Origin: W589 sp964611805 | Lineage (GTDB): Bacteria > Chloroflexota > Dehalococcoidia > Dehalococcoidales > Fen-1064 | Assembly: GCA_964611805.1 (NCBI GenBank) | Contig: CAZTBG010000002.1 | Coordinates: forward strand, 1-63,026 | Length of the DNA: 63,026 nucleotides | Direction of reading: 5' to 3' | Shown here: positions 51,970-61,462 of the stretch, piece by piece | Layout: every line of letters begins with the position of its first letter | Numbering within the stretch: position 1 is the first letter of the stretch | The notes under the pieces: generated by a model | Databases searched by the model: none | Told to the model about the DNA's origin: nothing | What the model saw: only the letters and a program-made list of their open reading frames with translations | Program-made: the position numbers and the translations under genes

Positions 51970-53199
51970 CTATTTAACAATCTCGAAGATGGCCACCAGC
52001 CCGTGCCCGCAGCCGAGTCCCTTTTGTAGCCCTATCTCAAGCTCTCTGAGACAGTAGCCAAACTGCGGCTCGATCAGGCTGCTCCTTGGGTTGCCAATTT
52101 TGATTCTGCCAGCACTTCTAATTGTTTTCTTCATGGCGCTGAGGGCCCTGGTGACAACACCGGGCATCCTTGCCGGGGCTCCCGGGGTAGCCCTTTTCTC
52201 CAGTAGTGCCTTGGTGCAGGCTATAAGGTAGTTCCACCACGTGGTGAGTTCACGGTGGTAGGCGTTTACTTCATCAAAGCCTTCCATAGGAACATAGTTT
52301 ATTGCTAATTCGCCCAGGTTGGTGGACACGTTGGGTTCGAAGAGCGAGTTTACCAACCCGCGCAGTGGTTGGGCATGTGGATTATATTGGGCCGTGTCCA
52401 TGTGCCGACCGACAAACGAAGAGCGGTCGGCCAGCTTGCGTAAAGTGAGAGCACCCCCTGCTTTCTTTTTCGCCTGATGGTAGATATACTGCACCTCTGC
52501 CCGCCCGACTATTCTTAAAGGAAAGGCGGTCAGGTCTTGTGTCTCCCTCTCGTCTTCAGCATAGATGTAAGAGATGACATAGTTCATCCACTGGTTGTTC
52601 TTCATGTCGCTGGTCCACAGTGTCTGCCACTCGTATGAGTAGCGTCCCAACCAGTCGATAGCGATGATGGAACCGTTATCGGAGTGTCTGGCAAGTTTAC
52701 TCAGAATTTCTATCGTTTGTTCGTCTGTGTTGTGGGAAAAGGTGCCGTAGTTGGCAAGGTATACATCATAGGATGGTCCTTCAGTAAACGGGTACTCATT
52801 AAAGTCCGAGACAACGAATTCCATGCTATCCCGGTTCCCGTATACTTCTTGTGCTTGCCTTACTAGCCCCTCATTGATGTCAATCCCTGTATAGCGCTCC
52901 AAGATGGACGGCAGGATGAGTCGACTGGCATGCTGGGATATCGGGGCCTGGCTTTTATTGATGCTTGTTATAAACTCAAATCCGTCACCACTGCCGCAAC
53001 CGATATCCATGATGCGTAGCTTTTTCTGGCGGCTCTGTTTCCGGGTTACCACCCGTTCCAGGTAAGGGCGTAAGTAAAGGCCGAGTTGCTCGTCCTCCCA
53101 GAAACGGCGAACGTTGTCGTATTTCCCCATGAGGCCGCCGGGCTTCTCATACTGGCCACTACTCAGTGCCTCATTATATGCGTCTATTTCCTGAGCCAT
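51970..53199 (-). CDS. SAM-dependent methyltransferase of the corrinoid operon
   Basis: 409 residues. Motif I IMDIGCGSGDGFEF (~63-76), YTGIDINEGL, VVSDFNEYPF, DVYLANYGTFSHN. Residues ~240-409 form a helical C-terminal extension with no known domain. Its start shares one base with the corrinoid protein stop (TAATG), implying coupled translation. A SAM methyltransferase among corrinoid genes is unusual and hints that a dedicated substrate is made or modified here. Confidence 0.8.
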   Translation of the reverse strand: MAQEIDAYNEALSSGQYEKPGGLMGKYDNVRRFWEDEQLGLYLRPYLERVVTRKQSRQKKLRIMDIGCGSGDGFEFITSINKSQAPISQHASRLILPSILERYTGIDINEGLVRQAQEVYGNRDSMEFVVSDFNEYPFTEGPSYDVYLANYGTFSHNTDEQTIEILSKLARHSDNGSIIAIDWLGRYSYEWQTLWTSDMKNNQWMNYVISYIYAEDERETQDLTAFPLRIVGRAEVQYIYHQAKKKAGGALTLRKLADRSSFVGRHMDTAQYNPHAQPLRGLVNSLFEPNVSTNLGELAINYVPMEGFDEVNAYHRELTTWWNYLIACTKALLEKRATPGAPARMPGVVTRALSAMKKTIRSAGRIKIGNPRSSLIEPQFGYCLRELEIGLQKGLGCGHGLVAIFEIVK

Positions 53200-53897
53200 T
53201 AGCTATTCCCACCCCCGCTCGAGGCCAGAGATTCAACGATGGCTACTGCCTGAAATCCGTCGGCACCGTAGCCGTCAGCACCAATGCTCTGGGCAAACTC
53301 TTCCGAGACCGGAGCCCCGCCGATGATTACTTTCACCTTGTCTCTCAGTCCACTGTCCTTGAGGGCCTGTATCGTCTCGCCCATATTTACCATGGTACTG
53401 GTAAGTAGCGCTGAGAGGCCCACGAACTGTGGATTTTCTTTTTTCACCGCCTCCACAATAGCCTGAGGCTCAACATCGTTCCCGAGGTCCTTTACTATGT
53501 AACCGGAACCCCGAAGTAGTATCGACACGATATTCTTGCCAATATCGTGTAGGTCACCTTTGACGGTGGCCACAACAATTTTGGCTTTGGCTTCGATACC
53601 GCTCTTGCTCAGGTGTGGCTCTAATATTTCCATGGCGCTGCCCACTGCCTCTGCCGAAGCGAGCATATCGGGAATAAAGTACTCTTTGGCCTCGAATTTC
53701 TCACCGACCACGCTCATGCCCTCGGTAAGGCCCTTGTTGATAATATCCGCCACGTTGACATTCTCGGCAAGGGCGCGTTCCACCAGCTCGGTAACTCCCG
53801 GTTTACCTACCCATCCTTCGTCCATGCCTTCGTCATCCGCCGTTACCCTTCCTTGGATAACGTTTTCCTTGATTAGTTGGATAATATCTTCACTCAT
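53199..53897 (-). CDS. Corrinoid-binding methyl carrier protein (MttC/MtbC-like)
   Basis: 232 residues from ATG 53897, with GAGAGG upstream; an in-frame ATG at 53999 would overlap the upstream MttB stop. Residues ~35-100 form the helical cap, then the B12-binding domain with the DxHxxG motif DLHDIG (Asp115, His117, Gly120), KVIIGGAPVSEEFAQSIGAD and the C-terminal G-rich end. It carries the methyl group between MttB-type and pterin methyltransferases. Residues ~17-35 contain a small acidic insertion (VTADDEGMDEGWVGKPG). Confidence 0.9.
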   Translation of the reverse strand: MSEDIIQLIKENVIQGRVTADDEGMDEGWVGKPGVTELVERALAENVNVADIINKGLTEGMSVVGEKFEAKEYFIPDMLASAEAVGSAMEILEPHLSKSGIEAKAKIVVATVKGDLHDIGKNIVSILLRGSGYIVKDLGNDVEPQAIVEAVKKENPQFVGLSALLTSTMVNMGETIQALKDSGLRDKVKVIIGGAPVSEEFAQSIGADGYGADGFQAVAIVESLASSGGGNS

Positions 53898-53923
53898 TTC
53901 GCTTTTCCTCTCTGGTTGGTTCC

Positions 53924-55441
53924 TTAGCCACGCAGCCTGGGCAAGAGGCCAGGCACTTGCTGATATATGATGTCCACCGTTGCTTTGTCTATGTGGCATG
54001 GTGGCAACGATAGTATTTCGTCCATCCGTTCCCTGGCACGAAGTAGAGTCTCGTCTGTCATACCCTTACTTTCGAAGGGATACGGGGGGGCTATCTCGCC
54101 GGAGCGCAGGGCCTTACGGACAAAGCGCATGTAAAGCTTGTGTGACGTACCCATGACTCTTCTTACTTGCTCCAGGCATTCCGTGATTGAATCGTCTGTA
54201 AAATCTGCCTTCTGAACAAATCTCTTGACCATTTCTATGTGTGTATTGTCGAGTATGGCTTGCACTGGGCAAAAGGTATTGGTCCGTTCTAGCAGACCAA
54301 AGGCATAGTGGATGTATTGTGCTCCTGACAGCGCCACCAGGATATGTGAGAATAGCCTCTCTACTAGGGCCTGTACGCCGGGCACCTCCACATCAGAAAC
54401 ACCGGCGGTAGAATAGCATGGCAGGCCATAGTAACGGGCCATTTGAACACAATCTATGTTGTACTGACTGAACTCGGGGACTCCGTAGGAGTCATTAAGG
54501 TCATCTAGGCGGGTTCTAACAGGCACGCTACCATATAGCACCGGTGCCCCTTTGCTTACCAGCTGGGCCAGAGCTATTCCCACCAGAATTTCGGCGTTTA
54601 TCTGGGATACCATACCCTCTTCCGTAATCGGAGCAGTCGAGCCACCCTGCGGGGAACTCGAAATTACCAGCGGAATCTTTCTCCTGGCTATTTCTATGGC
54701 TTTCTGAGAAGTATCGTCCACAAGCTGAAGAGGACTCTTAATTGTACAGGTGATAAAAGAAATAATGGGATTTTCGCTTAGCTTTTCCTGCCCCCCGGCA
54801 ATAATCTCTGCCATCTTGAGGACGTTTTCGAGCTGACTGAGCTCGGTAAGACCGGACATCACATGTTTGGTAGTGTTGTTCAGGGAGGCAAAGAACTTGT
54901 TGACATCCTTGTTGGTGTCGTTAATATCGTCATCCTGAATATTTACTGTGCGTAGGAAGCTGTCCCATGAGTCGAGGTGCTCACAGAGATGTGCTGCCTG
55001 TGCCAGTCTGGCCACGGTACCTTTCTGGATGGTGAACGTAGGAAAAAGCATTTCCTTACTGGAATCTCGTTTGCTGATAAAAGGCTCTATATCCAGGTCG
55101 AGCCAGTTATTGGCCTCGGAGCCAGAAGCAAAGTGTATCCTGGGCTCACTCCCGTCAAGGACGAGGCAGTTTTCTTCGTCGCGGGCTCCCAGTTTCACTA
55201 CCTTCGGTGTTGCTGATACCGCTCCTGATACTATTTTTTCGGGTATCCTGACTAGCCAGCTGTCTTCCTGAGCGCCTGGCTCAACCTCAGCGCCGTTATC
55301 GCCAAAGACCTGAGCCGCATCTCTGTTAAAACAGATAATACCCGGGTCAAGCAGGATGCTCAGCGAAGCCTGATGTATCTTCTCTATCTGCTCTTCAGTC
55401 AGGCGTCGGTATGGTTCTACAAGCACGCCATTTCTAGCCAT
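53924..55441 (-). CDS. MttB-family corrinoid methyltransferase, non-pyrrolysine (copy B)
   Basis: 505 residues, no in-frame TAG, so it belongs to the non-pyrrolysine MttB superfamily (such as MtgB for glycine betaine). Segments: EEQIEKIHQASLSILLDPGI, LNNTTKHVMSGLTE, SSSPQGGSTAPITEEG, LVERLFSHILVALSGAQYIH. These enzymes transfer a methyl from a quaternary amine to the corrinoid protein. It differs from the other MttB at 56266-57711 in many positions, so substrates probably differ. It lies 26 bp before the corrinoid gene. Confidence 0.85.
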   Translation of the reverse strand: MARNGVLVEPYRRLTEEQIEKIHQASLSILLDPGIICFNRDAAQVFGDNGAEVEPGAQEDSWLVRIPEKIVSGAVSATPKVVKLGARDEENCLVLDGSEPRIHFASGSEANNWLDLDIEPFISKRDSSKEMLFPTFTIQKGTVARLAQAAHLCEHLDSWDSFLRTVNIQDDDINDTNKDVNKFFASLNNTTKHVMSGLTELSQLENVLKMAEIIAGGQEKLSENPIISFITCTIKSPLQLVDDTSQKAIEIARRKIPLVISSSPQGGSTAPITEEGMVSQINAEILVGIALAQLVSKGAPVLYGSVPVRTRLDDLNDSYGVPEFSQYNIDCVQMARYYGLPCYSTAGVSDVEVPGVQALVERLFSHILVALSGAQYIHYAFGLLERTNTFCPVQAILDNTHIEMVKRFVQKADFTDDSITECLEQVRRVMGTSHKLYMRFVRKALRSGEIAPPYPFESKGMTDETLLRARERMDEILSLPPCHIDKATVDIIYQQVPGLLPRLRG

Positions 55442-55450
55442 AATTCTCTC

Positions 55451-56260
55451 CTAAGTTATCAGAGTACCTTGCCGGTAGGCCCTGATGTACCGCCGGCATT
55501 GCGGGTCCTTTTCAGTGAGAATGTCGGCAGCTTTAATAAGGCTCATTGCTCTGGTATCGAGCGGGTCGAGGATAACAGCATCCAGCCCGGCATAGGCTGC
55601 CATTAGCAAAAATGCCCGGTTTACCAGCTTTCTGCCGGGTAATCCATAGGAAATATTGCTCAGGCCCATCACCGTTTTTGCTTTTGGATACTGTGACTTA
55701 ATCCGCTCAATGGTCTTCAGTGTTGTTAATGCCTGTCCGGAATCAACACCTACGGGAAGCACCAGCGGGTCGAAATAGACCTGCTCTTCATTGATGCCGA
55801 ACCGCGCCAGGTGTGTCATTATTACCTCGCAGGCAGCCAGTCTCGCTTCCACGCCGCGGGGTATTCCTTCGGCACTCATCGCCAGTGCCACCAGCCGTAC
55901 CTGATGCCCGATTTTAAGGTGGCCTATTGCCTCCAGCTTTTCTGGTTCGGCATTGACGGAGTTAATTACCAGTTCTTCCTTGCCATACTTTTGCATGCCT
56001 GCTTCTATGACTTCAGGGATATCACTGTCAATTGCCAGTGGCTTGTCGGTGGCTGCTTGGACAGTTTCTACCGCCCATTCCATGGTTGCCATTTGTTCCT
56101 GTCTAGTCTGTTTGGCCGTGCCAACATTCACGTCAATGAAGTCAGCACCGGCGTCAGCCTGGGCCTTTGCCAATCCCGTGATGTACCCTTCGTTCCTGCC
56201 TATGATAGCTTCAGCAACGGGCTTGCTGGAAGCGTTAATTTTTTCTCCGATTACCAGCAT
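55451..56260 (-). CDS. Methyltetrahydrofolate:corrinoid methyltransferase (MtgA/AcsE-like)
   Basis: 269 residues. Pterin-binding TIM-barrel family (MetH pterin-binding/AcsE): LVIGEKINASSKPV, ADAGADFIDVNVGTAKQTRQ, PLAIDSDIPEVIEAG, INSVNAEPEKL, MGLSNISYGLPGR. It transfers methyl from the corrinoid protein to tetrahydrofolate or back. Encoded between the two MttB genes with gaps of 9 and 5 bp. Confidence 0.88.
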   Translation of the reverse strand: MLVIGEKINASSKPVAEAIIGRNEGYITGLAKAQADAGADFIDVNVGTAKQTRQEQMATMEWAVETVQAATDKPLAIDSDIPEVIEAGMQKYGKEELVINSVNAEPEKLEAIGHLKIGHQVRLVALAMSAEGIPRGVEARLAACEVIMTHLARFGINEEQVYFDPLVLPVGVDSGQALTTLKTIERIKSQYPKAKTVMGLSNISYGLPGRKLVNRAFLLMAAYAGLDAVILDPLDTRAMSLIKAADILTEKDPQCRRYIRAYRQGTLIT

Positions 56261-56265
56261 ATATT

Positions 56266-57711
56266 TCAGTCCACTATGCCTTTTATTTCCGTGAGTATCT
56301 GCTGCCTGACTGTCTCTGGAAGGTGGTGGTTACTCTCAGCTATAAGCTGCCGTGCAATTTCTCCTGCTCTCTGCCAGGTAATCTTACTTCCCTTACTTTC
56401 CCAGTCTGCCCGGCTGTCTCTATCACTCAGGGTAGGCAGATAGTGCTCAGTGCGCATGAAACGCCTGGTGTGCTTGGCGGTGGCAAAATTACCCCCTGGC
56501 CCCACCTCTTTGATGAGGTCGAATGCCAGCGTCTCGTCATCTACCCTGATACCTTCGACTGCCCTCATCACCATACCCAGTATCTCATTATCGATAACGA
56601 GCTTCTCGTAACATACTGTCATAGCGAACTCCATGAGCCCGGCGGCATCATGGATGAAGTTGGACCCTGCCAGTGCACAGAGCAAACCGGTCAGGGCTGA
56701 TTCGTAACCGCTCTGGGCATCCAGTACCTTGGAGTCTGTCATACCGCCGGTGGCATAGAATGGGAGCTTATAGAATTGCGCCATCTGGGCCCCGGCGGCA
56801 TTAATCAAGCCCATCTCAATCGAACCGGCCAGATAGCCAAGGTTAGATAAGTCCGTGCTGGTGGCCACTGAGCCGAAGATAACCGGTGTCCCCGGGTTTA
56901 CTATCTGAGCGAGCATAACACCCATCAGTGAGTCGACTGTCTGTATTACCAGATTCCCGCCCAGCGTAACCGGTGAAGTGGCCCCACATAGAGGCTCGGC
57001 AGGACACACCAGCGGGATACCGCTCTCGGCAATAATAACCACCAGGTCTCCGTAGTGAGCGTCCAGCTTCATGGGGCTCATGCTACAGGCTATCATGGAG
57101 ATAATTGGTCGTTCTCTGAGAGCTACCGCGGAGCCAGCCACAATCTCGGCCATGCGTATCACCTGTTTCACCCCCTCGGCCGTGTAGACGCCACCCATGA
57201 TGTGTTTGGTGCTGTTGTCCAGCCCGGCAAAGAAGCGGTTTACATCCACCTGCTCCACAGGCAGTTCGTTGGGATAGGTGGAAAGCATCAATAGATGGAT
57301 ATTATCTAGGCGGTCAACCAGTTTGGCGATTTGCCTCACGTCTTCTAGGATGGCGAGACGTCTTTGGTCGGTATCTGGTTCATAGATGTTGAGGGCGGTT
57401 CCACCGGTGCCGGCATATACGCGACTCCCTCCGAGGAGAATGTCATGCTTGTCTTCCTGCCCACAAAGCCGGACCTCGGAGGGGGCCATATTTATCAGTT
57501 CTATTGCTTTCTCACGAGGTAGATGTACCAGCCGCCTTTCCCTGTCCACCTGGCCTCCGGCTTTCTGAAAAAGCCCCAAGGCTGTCTCTGAGTTTACCTG
57601 AAAGCCTACTTCCTCAATCAACCGCATGGCGGTTTCATGGACTTTTTTTACTGACTCTTCGGAAAGCGGTTTGTAGCTACCTCCAATAACGCCTTTACGA
57701 ATATGTTTCAT
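56266..57711 (-). CDS. MttB-family corrinoid methyltransferase, non-pyrrolysine (copy A)
   Basis: 481 residues, no in-frame TAG. SEESVKKVHETAMRLIEEVG, GTGGTALNIYEPDTDQRRLA, LDNSTKHIMGGVYTAEGV, CGATSPVTLGG, DAAGLMEFAMTVCYEKLV, GPGGNFATAKHTRRFMRTEH match the MttB superfamily. The GPGGNF-x-AKHTxxFMxxE end is a common part of MttB proteins and lacks in copy B. It probably demethylates a different amine from copy B. It sits between the reactivation gene and the pterin methyltransferase. Confidence 0.88.
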   Translation of the reverse strand: MKHIRKGVIGGSYKPLSEESVKKVHETAMRLIEEVGFQVNSETALGLFQKAGGQVDRERRLVHLPREKAIELINMAPSEVRLCGQEDKHDILLGGSRVYAGTGGTALNIYEPDTDQRRLAILEDVRQIAKLVDRLDNIHLLMLSTYPNELPVEQVDVNRFFAGLDNSTKHIMGGVYTAEGVKQVIRMAEIVAGSAVALRERPIISMIACSMSPMKLDAHYGDLVVIIAESGIPLVCPAEPLCGATSPVTLGGNLVIQTVDSLMGVMLAQIVNPGTPVIFGSVATSTDLSNLGYLAGSIEMGLINAAGAQMAQFYKLPFYATGGMTDSKVLDAQSGYESALTGLLCALAGSNFIHDAAGLMEFAMTVCYEKLVIDNEILGMVMRAVEGIRVDDETLAFDLIKEVGPGGNFATAKHTRRFMRTEHYLPTLSDRDSRADWESKGSKITWQRAGEIARQLIAESNHHLPETVRQQILTEIKGIVD

Positions 57712-57717
57712 TAATAT

Positions 57718-58395
57718 CTATCTCCTGCCGGGGCAATTATGCTCTTGGCAGGATGCGCAAGGATTGTAGTTCTCTATTTCGCTTTTGCAGGTTCCAATAC
57801 CAATTACACCTGATATTGATTTACGAGGTACCATCAGGTTATCGTCAGTCAATTGGATACTGCTGTTACTCCCATTCATAGCGTGGAAAAGCATCTGCTG
57901 TTGACTCACTTCCCAGTCACAATAACCCGGGCTGAATCGCCGACTGATATACAACCCTCGAGCCCCCACCATCTGTTTGATTATATCCTGCACATGGTCA
58001 GCCACCTGCTCAACTGCATGCGAGCCGATGGCATCGAGCACCCTGGCCTGTACGATGAGCCCGTCCTCGGCAAGTTGAGCCACTGTTTCCTCAAGATAAC
58101 TATCTATAGTCAGGGCAAATACAGCCACTTTCTCGCACTTTTTCAGTAGCTCAGAAATTACTCGACTTTGAAAAATAACTCCGCCTTCAATAAAAACACT
58201 TGAGTTAATAATGAAGTCGACATCTTTGATGACGTATGAAAAAGCGGGATTGATTAATTGGTTTACGTTCTCTGCATAGTCATGGGTTAGTGCTGTTACG
58301 CGAGCTGGTGGTTTACAAGTACTACAGTAACCAATATCACGCCAGACCTGTCTCTCGTTTATGTTTATGGGAATCTGATTACTTAAAGTTGTCAT
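57718..58395 (-). CDS. MetH-activation-domain-like corrinoid reactivation protein
   Basis: 225 residues. SRRFSPGYCDWEVSQQQMLF and VPRKSISGVIGIGT are hallmarks of the vitamin-B12-dependent methionine synthase activation domain, which binds SAM and remethylates cob(II)alamin. A C-terminal cysteine cluster (CKSEIENYNPCASCQEHNCP) could bind an Fe-S centre for electron delivery. The N-terminus carries CSTCKP. First gene of the corrinoid operon, so it likely keeps the corrinoid protein active in place of RamA/RACo. Confidence 0.8.
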   Translation of the reverse strand: MTTLSNQIPININERQVWRDIGYCSTCKPPARVTALTHDYAENVNQLINPAFSYVIKDVDFIINSSVFIEGGVIFQSRVISELLKKCEKVAVFALTIDSYLEETVAQLAEDGLIVQARVLDAIGSHAVEQVADHVQDIIKQMVGARGLYISRRFSPGYCDWEVSQQQMLFHAMNGSNSSIQLTDDNLMVPRKSISGVIGIGTCKSEIENYNPCASCQEHNCPGRR

Positions 58396-58515
58396 ACTAC
58401 TTCTACTTCTTCCTTCGCTCCAGACTCATATTCATATGTGCTATTGTTTTTAACAAGAAATTCCGCTCCACATACGTCTACGTCGACGTTTTGTCGGTCA
58501 CTTGGAATGAGCTAG

Positions 58516-58677
58516 GTCTCGAAGTATCTGCCAGATTTATTGGGGAAAAAGCATGAAAAGAGCTATGGAATGTACATGACAGGTGTCTGCGCGCTTAGTC
58601 AGGGGGTAGATTCCAGCGGAAGATACTTCCTGGCTAGCTCCGATGGTCGTGAGTGGGTTCACTCACTCAAATATTGA
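58516..58677 (+). pseudogene. Possible gene remnant
   Basis: A 53-codon frame without a start codon (KYLPDLLGKKHEKSYGMYMT, ALSQGVDSSGRYFLASSDGR, then WVHSLKY and TGA) has protein-like composition. No family is recognised. Confidence 0.25.
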
Positions 58678-59010
58678 ATGATATATGAAAAATGTTAGGC
58701 GCGGGAAATATTCGCCCCACTTTGTAATTCTATTCGTCATGGCTAAGCCTCCTCTTAGAATTACTATGTGTAGATTACCATGTTGAGCCCCTTTTGTCTA
58801 ATACCGAACCATATACCCGCCTCTATTATGGGGGTTAATGGTCTTTGTCACTGAACCCTTGCTGTCCCATATAATCCCTCCTCAACCAGCGAGAACAGAC
58901 CGCCAGCGGTTTTTCAGGCTGGATGGCATAGAAAAAAGGGGGAAATAGTACTTTTAATGTATATGTCTCGTTTTAAAAATCAGCTAAAATATAACTTCTA
59001 CCAAATAACT

Positions 59011-59241
59011 TCAAGTACAATGTGAGATTAGAAATTGTTGAATAGCTGGAATCAACTGTTTCTTCTCAAGCAGGAGTTCGGGAACTGTCGCATGTAGTGT
59101 AGCTAAGGGGACTCGAACCAAACGAATAATCAGACTTATAAACAGATTATGAGAAGCTGCTGCAAATTTGGAATCAATTCCTTTTTCCCGAAGAAAAGTT
59201 CGGAATGATTCCAATGCGACGTACAATCTCGGGAGAGTCAT
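59011..59241 (-). CDS. Possible small hypothetical protein
   Basis: 76 residues (MTLPRLYVALESFRTFLREK…, then FISLIIRLVRVPLATLHATV). There is a GTGGAG about 12 bases upstream of the ATG. A hydrophobic stretch ~31-50 could be a short membrane segment. No family recognised, so it may be a chance frame. Confidence 0.3.
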   Translation of the reverse strand: MTLPRLYVALESFRTFLREKGIDSKFAAASHNLFISLIIRLVRVPLATLHATVPELLLEKKQLIPAIQQFLISHCT

Positions 59242-59617
59242 CGTTCCATTACTCCACTGTTGTCTTGCCTATTCCTAAGAATGGCTCCGTTGCTGTATAA
59301 TAAGAGTTAGAATATCAAACTTTGAAGTCTAATGTATTCCGTTTTGAGATATTATCACCTTCACCGCTTCCGAACAGGGGCCATCTACTAGTCAGGCTCA
59401 TGGTGCTTCAGTAGCCGACGACTGGAGGTATTCCCGTCAAATTTGGCCTGTGATTCCAGCTAACCGAAGCGGAGCAAAACAGACCGCGTGTCTTCATTCA
59501 CCACACCAGTTTCTTTGATTACGTTTGCCCTTTGCAGATATAGCGAGGCCAGTATTGTGGGTCCTGATGTAATAACGACGGCAAGTATGAACAAATGATG
59601 GTTAGGCATAACCGTAT

Positions 59618-61462
59618 ATGAATTACCGCAACGACATTAGAAATATCGCCATTGTTGCCCACGTCGATCACGGCAAGACCACGCTGGTGGATGCTATGCT
59701 TAAGCAGAGCAGGATTTTCCGGGACAACCAAGAAGTGGGCGAACTGATTATGGATAGTAACACCCTGGAGCGGGAAAAGGGCATCACCATCATGGCTAAG
59801 AATACGGCTGTAGTTTACCGGGGTGTCAAAATCAATATCATCGATACGCCAGGCCATGCCGATTTCAGTGGAGAGGTGGAGCGCGTTATCAACATGGCTG
59901 ACGGCTGCCTGCTGCTGGTGGATGCCGTTGAAGGACCTATGCCACAGACCAGGTTTGTGCTGCGTCATGCTCTGCAAAGGGGACTGAAAACTATCGTGAC
60001 TATCAACAAGATAGACCGGCTGAATACACGGATACCCGAGGTCGTCAGGCTCACCCAGGACCTCTTCCTGGACCTGGCTGTCAATGATGACCAGCTTGAT
60101 TTCCCCATACTGTACGCCAGCGCCAAGGATGGTATTGCCATCACCGAACTGGGCGAGAGAGGCACGGATATCTCACCCATCTTCGAATGCATTCTGAAAA
60201 ACGTGCCGCCTCCGCAGATTGAAAACGGGCCGTTCCAGATGCTGGTTTCCAACCTGGATTATGACAGCCACAAGGGCAGAATCGCTATCGGTCGCATCTG
60301 GCGTGGCAAGGTCGCCTCTCATGATACCGTCGTTACTGTGCGCGCCGACGGAAATGCAGAAGAACATGAAGTGGCCGAGGTCTTTACCTATCTTGGTCTC
60401 AAACGTCTCAAGGTTGAAGAGGCCGAGGCGGGAGATATCGTTGCGGTGACTGGTATCGAAAGGGTCAGCATCGGGGATACCTTAGCCAGCCCGGATATGC
60501 CCCAAGCCCTGCCGCGTATCCAAATCGGTGAACCGACGGTTGAAATGACCATGGGTGTCAACACCTCACCTTTTGCCGGCCGCGAGGGACGGTTCAGCAC
60601 CACGCGCCAGTTGCGGGAACGCCTTGACAAGGAGCTGGACACCAATCTCAGCCTACGGGTGCAGGATACCGAAAGCCCGGACACCTTTCTGCTCAGGGGG
60701 AGGGGCGAGTTGCACCTGGCTATCCTAATTGAAACCATGCGTCGTGATGGCTATGAATTCGAAATATCCCGACCGGAGGCGATTACCAAGGTCATCAACG
60801 GCAAACTCATGGAGCCTGTAGAGGTTCTTACTATTGATACCAAGAACAAGTACATCGGCGTCTTGACCGAGATGCTGAGCAAACGGCAGGGCAAGATGAT
60901 GGATATGCGTAACTATGAGGATAATGTGCGCCTGGTATTTTATATCCCCACCAAGGGTCTGCTCGGTTTCCGCAGCTCCTTTCTCTCGTCCACCCGTGGA
61001 GAGGGCATCATGAATACCATGTTTCTCAGCTACGAACCCTGTCTGGGGGAAATCGTCTCGACGCGCGATGGGGTGCTGGTAGCTTCGGAGCAGGGCGTGG
61101 CCATTACCTACGGTCTCAACAATGCCCAGGAGCGGGGCCTTACCTTCATCGAGCCCGGCACCCAGGTCTACGAGGGGATGATTGTAGGGTTGAATTCGCG
61201 GTCGCAGGACATACCGGTTAACGTCTGCAAGGAAAAGAAGAAAACCAATATCCGTTCGTCTACCTCCGACGTTGCCATCAAGCTGACGCCACCACTGAAG
61301 ATGAGCCTGGAGCAGGCAATGGATTTTATCAATAGGGACGAACTACTGGAAGTGACACCCAAGAGTATCCGCCTGAGGAAGAGACTCCTCACCTATTCAC
61401 AACGATTAAGGAACATCTCGGTGGTTAAAGCAGTGCCCCCCGAAAAAGTCGGGCGCAGGTGA
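59618..61462 (+). CDS. typA: GTPase TypA/BipA
   Basis: 614 residues, normal length. P-loop AHVDHGKTT (G1) at ~14-22, REKGITI (G2), DTPGHADF (G3), NKID (G4), SAKDG (G5), then EF-G-like domains II, III and V and the TypA C-terminal KKTNIRSS segment. It binds 70S ribosomes and is needed for growth under stress. It is flanked by long empty stretches on both sides. No Shine-Dalgarno is evident. Confidence 0.96.
   Translation: MNYRNDIRNIAIVAHVDHGKTTLVDAMLKQSRIFRDNQEVGELIMDSNTLEREKGITIMAKNTAVVYRGVKINIIDTPGHADFSGEVERVINMADGCLLLVDAVEGPMPQTRFVLRHALQRGLKTIVTINKIDRLNTRIPEVVRLTQDLFLDLAVNDDQLDFPILYASAKDGIAITELGERGTDISPIFECILKNVPPPQIENGPFQMLVSNLDYDSHKGRIAIGRIWRGKVASHDTVVTVRADGNAEEHEVAEVFTYLGLKRLKVEEAEAGDIVAVTGIERVSIGDTLASPDMPQALPRIQIGEPTVEMTMGVNTSPFAGREGRFSTTRQLRERLDKELDTNLSLRVQDTESPDTFLLRGRGELHLAILIETMRRDGYEFEISRPEAITKVINGKLMEPVEVLTIDTKNKYIGVLTEMLSKRQGKMMDMRNYEDNVRLVFYIPTKGLLGFRSSFLSSTRGEGIMNTMFLSYEPCLGEIVSTRDGVLVASEQGVAITYGLNNAQERGLTFIEPGTQVYEGMIVGLNSRSQDIPVNVCKEKKKTNIRSSTSDVAIKLTPPLKMSLEQAMDFINRDELLEVTPKSIRLRKRLLTYSQRLRNISVVKAVPPEKVGRR

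Larger units (their letters stand above)
58396..59617. other. Intergenic region with low-confidence fragments
   Basis: About 1.2 kb between the corrinoid operon and typA. Besides the two weak open frames listed here I see no RNA gene or terminator. GTTAGGC occurs at 58694 and 59602 but the match is too short to interpret. Confidence 0.35.

Noticed and set aside
53924..57711. Pyrrolysine-containing trimethylamine methyltransferase
   Set aside because: Neither MttB gene has an in-frame TAG, and both are full length without readthrough.
58694..59610. GTTAGGC pair as attC-like sites
   Set aside because: A seven-base match occurs too often by chance to support a recombination site.
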